NCBI GenBank assembly: GCA_001949185.1
Contig: BDGG01000002.1
Coordinates: forward strand, 1,857,826-1,921,825
Length of the DNA: 64,000 nt
From: Ramazzottius varieornatus
Taxonomy: Eukaryota > Tardigrada > Eutardigrada > Parachela > Ramazzottiidae
Reading direction: 5' to 3'
The notes under the pieces were generated by a model that did not search any database, was not told where the DNA came from, and saw only the letters and a program-made list of their open reading frames with translations. The translations under genes were made by a program, and so were the position numbers. Below, piece after piece: positions 11,107 through 20,652 of the stretch. Positions within the stretch are counted from its first letter, which is position 1. Every line of letters begins with the position of its first letter.

Positions 11107-11857
11107 TAGTATCACATGCGGCTCGGACCCTCGGTGCTGAGAGACAGACAGCTGGATCACAGAGCTCTCTACGGTCATTGGTAATGAGTAGGCTCCGTTT
11201 TTAGGATACCTCGTGGAAAGCTGCCTCGGTTCACATAAATGGAAGCTGTTGTCGACGAATGGGCCTAACAAACATTGAGTCGACAGTCCAAAATTGATCA
11301 TTGTGGGCTCCCTATGGAGCGAGACTAAACGGCGCAAAGTGCAACGCCTTGCCAAGAGTGGTCTGGTCAGATGTTAATAGTGTTGAGCATCAAGCGCGAT
11401 TAAAATTCATCATTGCGGGGCGGCTGTCAAGTAGCAAAAGTGGTGCACTACAAAGTACATTACTAAAGGGTGAGGGCGGTTGCTTCCAATCAATGGAGAC
11501 GTTCGCTGGACTAATCCAGAGAGGTTGCTGTTAAGCTTTGGCTATGATATGCTGGTGACTATGCCGTCATCGGTTAGTCCATAAGTCCAAGTGGGAGGAT
11601 CATGAAATGGCGACACAGTCAAAAGCAGATTGTGCCCAAATGTGCAACCGCAACCTCTCCGGGCAAGTTCACCGTACGTTTTCATTCACTGCATACAAGC
11701 CTTCCGCACCATTTACACTTTATGCACAACGTCAGACAAACCGAGTTGCGGATTAGATTCAAAGGTTGTTACGCTTGTATGAGTACCATGTAGAATTCAT
11801 TTGGCGTAGTGCACGAACATTGATCAAAAGGTATCAGGTACTGACTTGATCATAAAG
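11107..11857. other. Intergenic, no gene seen
   Basis: Only short unrelated frames are present. It may include upstream sequence of the receptor fragment that follows. Confidence 0.4.
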
Positions 11858-12410
11858 ATGTCTGCAGAAATGATCATGCGGATTATGTGTCCAGTGTTCG
11901 GGTACGTTTTCGTACTGCTTCTCACGTTAATTCCAACTTCTTTTGGTGAACCATTTGTCAAGTCGGACACCAACACTACAGGCGCGCTTTCCGATGTTTC
12001 AAAGCCTCGATTGCACTTTTTGATCGTCATTGCTTACTTTATCCACTTCGTCCTCCCTGCCATTGATGTGGCTATCAACGACGCTCGATCATTTTACCCA
12101 AAGATCGACTTTACGTACACAGCCATCTCAAACCCTGATGACCCGAGCTGCGAGCGGTTTGAAGGACTGGCTGGTTACTACTTGGCCAATTACTATTACA
12201 CTTTTGAAAAAGCGCCGGAAGTCTACGTGGTGGTGTTTGCTACAGGTAGGTTCACCGAAGCCGATCGATGTCGGACAATTTACTTCTGGAACCCCCTTTT
12301 CGGGGTGCAGCGCAGCTATGGCGGAAATGCCGTATTTGAAAACCGGTATGACAATAGCTCGGCAGCACGTGCCGGGAAAAAGTTGTCAAACAAGAGACAC
12401 TTTGAAGCAA
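11858..12410 (+). pseudogene. ANF-receptor / guanylate-cyclase-like ectodomain fragment
   Basis: An ATG at 11858 gives a hydrophobic signal-like segment (CPVFGYVFVLLLTLIPTSFG) and then a start of an ANF-type ligand-binding region: LPAIDVAINDARSFYP, NPDDPSCERFEGLAG and a closing beta strand EVYVVVFAT. A donor in phase 1 (ACAG|GTAGGT, GT at 12246) sits at the same place and phase as the exon 1 donor of the receptor at 61757. Recognisable sequence may continue (CRTIYFWNPLFG) to about 12400, where it runs into a foldback-element arm (12415-12640) and stops. No later ectodomain, membrane segment or cyclase domain follows in the next 8 kb. It is therefore most likely a truncated paralogue of the right-edge receptor. 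Confidence 0.55.
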
Positions 12411-12414
12411 AACT

Positions 12415-12640
12415 TTTTTTTTCTCTTTTTCATCTGTCGATGGGTGACACGTCTGGCCGCCTGATCACTTCCCCGTTCGGTGTTGTAGAAACCGCAACAG
12501 CAATAGTTCTTAAATCGCTTCTCGCTTCAGTTAATTTGGCCGTTCCGGAAAGCTAGGGATCATCCCGCTACCAAGGATGATCCCCAGCTTTCGCTCTTGA
12601 TCATCCCGCTGTCACAGATAGGAAGCAATCATTTCCGTTT
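12415..12640. mobile_element. Single arm related to the 15.1-kb hairpin element
   Basis: TTTTTCATCTGTCGATGGGT at the left, then TTGGCCGTTC and GATCATCCCGCTACC, follow the same order as in the arms of the element at 15108-15780. Only one arm is recognisable. It abuts the truncated receptor fragment. Confidence 0.45.
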
Positions 12641-12675
12641 TTGTAGAACGATAAGACCCGGACAGACCTGGTGGA

Positions 12676-13065
12676 ACTTCCGCTCCAGTATGCCGCGATG
12701 GCGTAAAGCTCTTTGATTGGGAGTGTTGATTTAACAGATTGAAATTCAGCCGATCAGCTGTTCCGCCAGATTGGAACCCGATAGTGTGCTATCGGGCATC
12801 TTCAGCTAGTGCTAGCACGCTGTTCGGTCGTCCTGGTGATCAGCTGAGTTTGCAATGTCTTCAATCAACACTCCCAATCAAAGAGCTTTACGTCACCGCG
12901 GCATACTGGAGCGGTCAATGGACTTTCACTTCCGAGTCCCTATAGTTTGTTCCAGGATCGACGCGGGATTTAGCTCACTGGCTCAGATCCTAGAAGAGAC
13001 TCTCCTCTCTCGTTCCGCCAGGACAGTTTGACCAAAAAGAGGTGGGGACAGGCATAATCCCCTCG
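12676..13065. mobile_element. Foldback element, same family as 1628-2158
   Basis: The arm at 12684-12735 (CCAGTATGCCGCGATGGCG, AAAGCTCTTTGATTGGGAG) is repeated inverted at 12860-12915 with very few mismatches. The flank at 12957-13065 (TCCGCCAGGACAGTTTGACC, AGGTGGGGACAGGCATAATC) matches the outer arm of the element in the SDF4 intron. A further short relic is at 52110-52170. Confidence 0.62.
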
Positions 13066-13076
13066 TTAGAACAATA

Positions 13077-13549
13077 GAGAAGTTGCACTTTGCACAGATG
13101 GTTTGAACAAACGACAGTTTGGACAAAACGATTAAATTTAGAAAAGTTTAAACATTCAAGAATTGTAATTCGCCTCGCGGTTCACGAAACGAAGGAGGGC
13201 TTCGTTCGTGATTCACGACGAAAATCACCCGTAGAGTTCAAACATGAACAAATTGCCCTCAGTAATGCCCTGGCTGGCCCGACGCCCTGGGAAGCGTAAT
13301 CGGTGCCCGGGCAACACAGGGCATCCACTCCGGACAATCAGATTTGCATCTGAGCCGGCTTTTCTCTAACTTGGTGGGTTAATTACTGCCGAAAAAACCA
13401 CCATGACCAGCAGCGGTCGTTTGTCCCATCGTTTTTCTCAAACTCGCCCGCGTTGTGCAACTTCTTAAAGCCTGCTTTTATAAACTTCGATTTTCAAAAT
13501 TAATTAGTTCGCGTTTGTTCAAACCATCTGCGCAAAGTGCAATTTCTCT
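13077..13549. mobile_element. 473-bp element with about 37-bp terminal inverted repeats
   Basis: The left end GAGAAGTTGCACTTTGC then AGATGGTTTGAACAAACG is matched inverted at 13514-13549 (CGTTTGTTCAAACCATCTG, GCAAAGTGCAATTTCTC), with one or two mismatches. It sits directly beside the preceding element. No coding frame is present. Confidence 0.68.
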
Positions 13550-14423
13550 AATATTGTCATTTTGTTGTTGCATACAGTGCGGGAACGGGCAACAGTCTGA
13601 TGAGCTCCAAGCGTTATGCAACTCTAGCTAGATTTATGCCGACGGGTAGCGAGGCCTACGCTCTCACATTCCGATGTTAGTTAGAATGGTATTGGTGTAA
13701 AACTGTGTCTATCATCTGCGACCCAACTGCCGTTGGAGTCAAAGGAGGAAGCCCCTCTGGCGAATTGCGTCGTCAGTGCAACGCAACAAATGGGATATTG
13801 AAGGCTGTCGCCAAATACACTGTCATTTCACTGACAGTCAATCTGAACTCGGGATCGTCCCGTAAACAAACGTTGCTTGAAGCGAGAAAACACTCTCGAG
13901 GTACGGTAATTTAAATCGAAGCGCCCCGCATATTCGCAGTCCGCAGCGGCGTCGCGCCGTCGGTCAGCTGATTTTCAATCTTTTCCGTTGCCCATGGTCT
14001 TGTCGTGTCTTTCTGTTAGTAGTGATACTGGTGATAATCCATATGGACCATCTTCGCGCAATCCTGGTACGATACTCTTACACCTTGACCCAATCTGGGT
14101 CTGAGTATTGCGCTGCAGTGCAGGAATTTTTATAGAAAACAAGATTGCGCAATTTTTTGTGTTTCTGGAAAACAGGTCGACGCTCTGAGGATGAACCTGA
14201 CATCGCCAAACTATGTGCGTACTAATTCGTTCCAAGAATTACATGGTGATGTTGGCATAACGGTATTCTGACTCGACATCATTTGGGTACTGGGCAGAGT
14301 TCCTCAGCCCTCCAGGGTGATGAACTCTACCCAGTAGCATTTTTATTAACAAGCCCGAGCTCCCGGAGTTCTAATATAATCTTAATATAATACGCCGCGA
14401 CCTCCAGGTATTTAATATGATTT
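13550..14423. other. Intergenic; one short hairpin
   Basis: No gene is seen. A compact inverted repeat lies at 14287-14336 (TACTGGGCAGAGTTC paired with GAACTCTACCCAGTA). Confidence 0.4.
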
Positions 14424-14565
14424 AATATGCTGTAAATATTCGTTACTATCGCGTGACACGTCATCGTACACGTGAAGTACAGCCCCCGTCCGGTTTCACC
14501 GCCTGCGCAATTCACTGGAAGGGCAAGTCAAGCTCACGGTAGATTGCAATCGTAACAGCATGTAC
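14424..14565. mobile_element. Diverged relative of the element at 10059-10214
   Basis: It shares GTAAATATTCGTTAC.. and the exact string CGTCATCGTACACGTGAAG with the element at 10059. The inverted right end (CGTAACAGCAT near 14550) is weak. This looks like an old copy. Confidence 0.4.
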
Positions 14566-15107
14566 GCTGTCATCGGCATAGCCCAAAAAAGTAACGCATC
14601 GGATCTGGAGGTGAGACAATCAACTGTATAGGACCAGAGAAGCTGAAGCAGGTAGAGGTACCGCTGCGTGTATCGTAGCGCCGTATAACATGGAGGCGGT
14701 AGAGGCACTTACCGCTACTAATGAACTCCCCGTTGGTCTAATGCGCACATAAGCCACGCCACGCCCCGGCCGTGTCGGTTACATTACGGTTGTGGAATAT
14801 CCGTCAGGCTGAGCTCGTCATCCGCTGGGGTGAGGCTCTCTAGCGCTGATGCTCCTGCGCGCTTTCTGTCGTGAGCTAATTCCACAGACGAGTGTCCGAT
14901 AAGTCCTACCGAAGAAAAATTACAAAGGGTGATGCTCCGGATATGAAACAGATCCCTGCGAAGCGCTAAAGGGAAGATCCGTTAGTGACAAAACTTTTGA
15001 CGAGCCAAAACAAGCTTATTACAACTGTTCTCCTCGTAACAAATGTGTCCATGAAATCACAGTGTCCGTGTGTCTCAATGATACAAACTAATGTACTAAT
15101 CAAAGTT
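14566..15107. other. Intergenic, no gene seen
   Basis: No frame, RNA or repeat is supported. Confidence 0.4.
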
Positions 15108-15780
15108 TTCACTAAGCTTTGTTTCATCTGCCGATGGGTGTTACTTCTGTTCCCCTGGCCACTTCATCCGACATCTTTCGCGGATTTTTCCTCGGCCCGA
15201 AGTTTTAGATCACGAGGCGGGTCATACTGGCCGAATCAGAAAGTTGAGATCAGCTCTTTTGCATCCCGCTACCGGGGAAGATCAGCTGATAGGATCTCTG
15301 ATCCCCGTTATATATCGCCCTTGGAACTTTCGTACGCGTGAATCAGTCCCGGGTAGTCAGCACGCGGTGGACCGGCCAATCAACGAGCAGCTGTCAATCA
15401 GTCGATTTTGAATGTGCAGTAATGCACAGGGGTAGTCCAGCGTGCATTGATTACCTGATCATGTGCTCATGGCGTAAATTCGTCCGACTGATTAATAGTT
15501 GATCGTTGATGAACCGGCCTGAGACGTGCTCACTACTCGGGACCGACTACGCGTACGACTGTGTGGAGGATAGTACATACTGAGGATCAGATATCCTATC
15601 AGTTGATCTTCCCCCGTAGCGGGATGATCAAGAGCTGATCTTGACTTTCTAGAACGGCCAAGTTGACCCGCCACGCTACCTAAGAACTATGGTCGTAAAA
15701 GAAACCATAAAAAAATGTTGGATGAGTTGGCCAGGAGGCTAAAAGTACTACCCATCGGTAGATGAAACAGAGCTTAGCAG
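15108..15780. mobile_element. Near full-length hairpin element, about 300-bp arms
   Basis: The left arm 15108-15408 pairs with the right arm 15475-15780 in inverted orientation along almost its whole length. Matching blocks in order are GTTTCATCTGCCGATGGGT, TGGCCACTTCATCC/TGGCCAACTCATCC, AGATCAGCTCTTT, ATCCCGCTACCGGGGAAGAT, GATAGGATCTCTGATCC, TCGTACGCGT and CGGCCAATCAACGA. Only about 65 bp in the centre is unpaired. No coding frame is present. It is a foldback type element; a related single arm lies at 12415-12640. Confidence 0.72.
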
Positions 15781-16240
15781 GGATGCATTTTGTACACTGT
15801 ATGTTGTTTTTGCTTCCCAGGAGATCTTTCTTTTTGACTCGTTCGACGAAACTTTCTATCTGTCACCTCTACAAAAGATCTGGCTCAGGAACAACGACGT
15901 ACCACCAGACCGTCCTTTGTGCGGATACCGTGGTGACGAGGATCCTTGAGAATCACGTATGTTTTTTTCTGACAAACCAATGCTAAACGCAGTACAGTGG
16001 CTACAGCTGAATCTCAGCAACCGCTGATTCTAACGTTTCCTATTTACAACCATTTGTTGAGAGGATACATGCGCTATTACGCTTAAACTGGCAGACAGGG
16101 TGAAGCAAAGATCAAAACAGAGATGTGAAGAGGCGCTCTGTGGAAGAAGAGACACTACAACCTGTCTTTTTGTTGAAAAGAATGTCATGTTCTGTAAATT
16201 GGTTGTGGCCACTCGGCTGCGTTCACAAGGTACAGTACAT
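15781..16240. other. Intergenic, no gene seen
   Basis: Short frames on both strands are not conserved-looking. No feature is supported. Confidence 0.4.
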
Positions 16241-16560
16241 GACATAATTCGAACATAGAGATTTTCGCATCATAATTCGGGCGATGCAAAAGTTTAAGTA
16301 TTACCATCAAGCCTTGATTCATTTCTCATCGTAGACCTGTTGATGCAACTTTTGGCTTTTTAACATTGGACAGACCAGTCTGTCCCCCACGACAGGTTCT
16401 TCTGACCTACAACATTTAGTCGTCCCCAAACCTATTCGAACCTTGAAGAGAGGAACTGATCTACCTCAGGAAACAAAAAACACGTGACCATGTGCAGCAG
16501 GAGCTCCGAAAAAATATTCTCGAATCATGATGCGAAAATGACTATGCCAGAATTATGTCC
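16241..16560. mobile_element. 320-bp element with diverged inverted ends
   Basis: GACATAATTCGAACATAGAG followed by TTTTCGCATCATAATTCG at the left is matched inverted by CGAATCATGATGCGAAAATG and GCCAGAATTATGTCC at the right. There is no coding frame. Confidence 0.55.
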
Positions 16561-17439
16561 TCAACCTAGTACCATGGAGTAACAGCACTCAATATTTGAG
16601 GCACAGATAAGTTATCGACGCTGATTAGTGTTTCAACTTTATGCCTCGTCGTTGCGGGGGTGACTGTTGGTCTATTCGTCATTGTAAGGCAAGAAGTTGG
16701 TGAGAACAGGAGGACTAACGATTGCTGCTTTTGTTTGCCACACGAGGATACATGATAACAGACCTTTGACCTTTAGAATGTGGCATCACGACGGAACCTG
16801 GGGATCATTCCTGTTGGACTCGCATGGACTTACGCCTCACCGGAACATTTTCTCGTCAAAGAATTCACAACATAGTCAGCATTCGCAGCCATCATCATAA
16901 AACTGTTGAATGACGCAATCCATTACAGTCTACTAGATGTTTGGTTTAGACTTTGTAGCCAAGAACGTCTAGTTCAACGCTTTCGTTTTGAAAATCGACA
17001 CCATCGACACTTTTTTTACGTTTATTGACTGCGGTAAATTGCATGGGCCACCGCTGGCTGAGCTGATGTAAGTGTTTGTCGTGGCGCACTGTAAGGTACC
17101 ACAGTTGTCACGCACCACCCTACGAGAGGTGGGCGGAGACGTGCCATCACGTGATCCAATCGCAAAGTGGTATTTCCTTGCCGCGTCACAGCCTTGAGAG
17201 CAGTTTCCCATATCGCTAGTGGCATTTCAACCGTTTGAGCAGTCAATGCTGCACGACTATGCAGATTATAAAAACTCTGATAATTGTAGTATATTGCGTC
17301 ATGGGCTATCCTATAACAAATTTTTATTCATTCCGGACCACAGCATGCACATTTAGACAGCAGCAAACCCTAAAGAAACAAGAGAAGAAACTAGAACTCC
17401 GATAACGGTGATTTGCAACTCCTCCAGCTTCATTGACAA
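16561..17439. other. Intergenic with isolated open segments
   Basis: A plus-strand frame at about 16600-16760 contains one hydrophobic stretch (TLCLVVAGVTVGLFVIV). A minus-strand frame at 16969-17196 has five cysteines (NCSQGCD, DNCGTLQC, GGPCN). Neither joins to a recognisable gene. They are recorded as possible stray exons only. Confidence 0.2.
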
Positions 17440-18570
17440 TCACTGATTCCCAAAACAGCGTTCCGCAACGACAAACAGGGCATGTGGTTGATAGCATCGC
17501 ACAAGTTTGAACATCTGCTGGAAGGACTTTCCTTCAGGGATCACGAGAATTCCGGTGGCGCAAACCAGCAATTGATCTTCGACCTTCAAAGATAAGAAAA
17601 CAAAGCCCAGTATTTCACAAGACTTCTTCGACGGACGCACGCAAACACGGTGAAATATTGAACGTGAGAAAACGAGAACGAACGGGAATTGCTACAGTGG
17701 GCGTGACTCAACTATGGTCGTACGATCACAGAAAGTAGGGTCACAAGACCCGCGACCAATGGTCGCGCGAACATAGTCACAGTGTGACCATGGTCGCGCA
17801 TTTATCGGCTGAATTGCTTGAACAAGTGCTACCATGTGTGACCATGATCACACTGCTACCACGGTCGCGCGACTATGGTCACATGGTCCCGTAACCATCG
17901 TCTAGTCGCGCCCACCCGAGGAACTGCCAGCCGAAAAATCGAGCATTTGGAGCGAAAGGTGGGTATCCGGCGTCAATCTTAGGCTACCAATGACTGCGAA
18001 ACTGACGTAACTCTTGCATCACGTGCTTTTGAAGACGTGCGCGTGGTTTCCGTTTTGAAAAGACCTTCAAAACTGGTTCTATTTTTGTACGAGTTCATCT
18101 TACCAGACGCATTTCATGCACCATCTTCACACTCCCTGGGGTGTTTCAACAGCTGGGAAATTTCTGGTGCTTTAAAGTCGAGCACAGAAATGACCAACGG
18201 TCGCCTCGTCGCCTGGGTGATATCAGGCAGTACATCAACGAAGTCCAATACCTTGGTTGAGGTTTTTGCGGATTCCTTTCGCAATGAAATCGGACATCTG
18301 CTACACGCACTATCCCCAGCTGGCGAATACGTATTTTAGACCAATCGACGTTATAATGTCGAAATGAGGAACACTTTTTCATTTTCGTCTTGCCGGATGA
18401 AATGGGTGGATAAAATCAAAACCATAGTAGGAAGTAGAACTGAGACAACAACAGCCTGGCTGGAGTGAGCACCTTCTTGCTCGAGGTTCCAGAGATACTG
18501 ATGGCCGCCATGTTTCGCGGTCGTTGACAAGAACGTCGTTGTTCAACTATCGACTGGCAGAATCTGAGGT
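17440..18570 (-). CDS. Possible minus-strand gene, unrecognised, exon borders uncertain
   Basis: Three open segments in the same direction look more protein-like than their surroundings. Segment one, about 18545-18365, reads GGHQYLWNLEQEG and SVLLPTMVLILSTHF. Segment two, about 18330-18135, reads STKVLDFVDVLPDITQ and PLVISVLDFKAPEISQLL. Segment three, 17620-17440, reads QLLVCATGILVIPEGKSFQQ and LVRCYQPHALFVVAERCF, then a stop. In the first segment another frame begins with a good start context at an ATG (18510). I could not find junctions that keep one phase, and a 219-bp foldback element lies between segments two and three. It could be a gene, a decayed gene or chance. Confidence 0.25.
17697..17915. 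mobile_element. 219-bp foldback element ending GTGGGCG..CGCCCAC
   Basis: The ends GTGGGCGTGACT and AGTCGCGCCCAC are inverted repeats. The interior is built of repeated ACCATGGTCGCGC / GCGCGACTATGGT units in both directions, so the whole stretch can fold. It has no coding capacity. Confidence 0.6.
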
Positions 18571-18953
18571 ACACGGACGAAAAGAAAGTTTGGGCTGGAC
18601 GGAAAGGCGGCAAATTGAATTACAACCGTAGAAAGTGGTCGGAGTGGATGCTGCGGAGCGAATTGCACACTTACGTACGTACACTCAAGACGAGAAACTA
18701 TGGGGCCAGTAAAAATTATGGGACCAGGCGGAAAGGACGGCAAAATGGAAATTCGACCGTTGAAGAGTGTCAAAAAATATATTACTGTGAGTCGGTCGCG
18801 TACGTACGTGCTCCCGTACCGCCGTAGCGAAAAGGCCTGTACCATAATTTTCACTGTACGATAGTTTCTCGTCCTGCATGTACTTCCGTTCCGCTGCTTC
18901 GGAATCGCCTGCCCCAATCTTTTTACTGGCCCAAACTTTCCTTTGTGCGTATA
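18569..18953. mobile_element. Family B foldback element, interrupted
   Basis: The left end (ACACGGACGAAAAGAAAG, TTTGGGCTGG) and the right end (TTTTTACTGGCCCAAAC, TTTCCTTTGTGCGTAT) are inverted copies of each other. The right half, read in reverse, matches the element at 4553-4742 (CAGGCGATTCCGAA.CAGCGGAA). The two halves are separated by an unrelated element at 18674-18884. Confidence 0.58.
18674..18884. mobile_element. Family A foldback element nested in a family B element
   Basis: The left end GACGAGAAACTATGGGGCC then AGTAAAAATTATGGGACC is paired with the inverted right end (TACCATAATTTTCACTG, TAGTTTCTCGTC). GCCGTAGCGAAAAGGCCTGT near the right end is the family hallmark. Related copies are at 47985, 54879 and 57677. 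Confidence 0.62.
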
Positions 18954-20652
18954 AAGCCTGCTCATCCAACTTGCTGCCACTCAAAATACTAGTGAGTTGT
19001 TCTCGACTCGACTGTTGTTCAACTTCTACACTATTTGTCCCTGGTTTGACATCCTGTTTGCTGTCTTAGGGAAAATTACTGGCCGCGAATCTGTTTACAG
19101 GAAATCGCAATCGAAACAAAACTAGGAAACGTGCAAGGTGAAAAAATTCACATTTTGTGCAGTTTTCAGGACCGTATTCTTGTTTGAAAGCCCGATGTTA
19201 ACTCTACGTGATGATGAAAAGCGCGTTGTTTCAACAATTGGCTAGCACTTATAGCACGGTGCCGGAAACAAGGTAGTTTTAGGTGTTCGTAGGATGTGAA
19301 CTGCTAGTTGATTTGTTGATGAGGTCTGCTGAAAGTCACGTGATGCGAAAGACCAAACACTAATCTACACGAAGACGTTTGAGAAACCAGTAACGGATTT
19401 CTGCGAAGGAAGATACGAATTCAAATAAAGACAGGGGGTGGACAGATACTTATGGGGGACAGTGTGAGCCTATCTGCAGCAGATGGTGGATCGCTGGTAT
19501 GATTGGACTATTCGAATAGACTCAAAAGACTTCTGAAATTAACTCGCGTTAATTTTCGAGTACCGAATTTCGGAAAATCCCAGCCAAAAAGCCGACGCGC
19601 ATAATGCGCCACTTTCTTGGGGCAGTAGATTTTAATTTGTTCGCATCTTTCTCTATCTTCAAACGCTCTAAGCAATGTTGTCTACAAATAGCCCAAACTG
19701 GGAAGTATTCACAGTTGAAGCCAGCTCTGGATCCGAGGTTCCGGGAATTCGGACGGCTTCGTTTTCCGTCTGAGGGTCTGACCTTCTTTCCCACCTGGTC
19801 ATTTCTTCGACCAAGTTTTTTATAATACCTGTAAGGGGCATTTGGTAGTACTTGGCTGTAGGCTGTGTTCGCAGTTTCTTGGACGTTTCGACCGTAGAAA
19901 AATAACTACGATTTGCAACCCGAAGTTCGAGGAATTTCACCGTCTGCACTGCTTTTGTAAACCTCGAGTGCTGACGGATCTGGATATTATGATGCAGGCC
20001 TATGGATAAATCACAGTGCTGTACTGCTAAGATACTGCTATTAATTATGGATCAATCAATCTTAGCGACTGCCCATTCGCATAATTAAAACGATCTGAAT
20101 TATTAAAATTGATTTCCTGTTATAATGATTAAAAAAGTACTGGTTTCCGAGAAGAAAAATTTCAGGGTTGGGCGTGGATAAAGCGGCAAAGTCATACTGA
20201 AAGACCTAATAGGTACAGTGTTTACTTGCCCAAAAAATTTGAACTTCCTTGTAAAGCAACGGTTCGATTTTCAAAACATAACTCAGTGGCGAAAACTCTG
20301 CATGTTGTCCTGCATTTGAGTAAGCTGTAAACAGACTCGCAGTAAACGACCATTCTTAATTGCAGGAGCAGTGCAGTGCAGTGCAAGTACAGTTGGGTCA
20401 GTCCCTCCTGTCAGAGCGCGACCGCGTATCTCTCCGTCCCTTCTCTTATCAGCAAGCCCGAAGCATGCTGAACCACGGGATCCACTGTATGCTCAGACGA
20501 AATCCTGCTAGTGGCTCAGCAACGCTTTCAGTACCGCCATAACCCACAGAACCGTGCTGAGTTGAGTGTCATTAGACAAGCGGCTGCTGTTCGAGTTGTT
20601 GCCCACTAGACGTAAACTGTATCTACCAGATTTAGAGCACGCAAAGTTTGGT
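18954..20652. other. Intergenic, upstream of the kinesin gene
   Basis: No gene is seen. The last few hundred bases probably hold the kinesin promoter. The frame before the kinesin start is open from 20566 but has no earlier ATG. Confidence 0.4.

Noticed and set aside
16600-16762. Open segment with one hydrophobic helix (possible transmembrane exon)
   Set aside because: No neighbouring segment with compatible phase or family was found. A single helix of this length arises by chance in 64 kb.
16969-17211. Minus-strand frame with five cysteines
   Set aside because: No signal peptide or family match, and the overlapping frame in the other phase is equally open.
18878-19069. 63-codon plus-strand frame after the nested repeats
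   Set aside because: Its first half is foldback-element sequence, with no further support.
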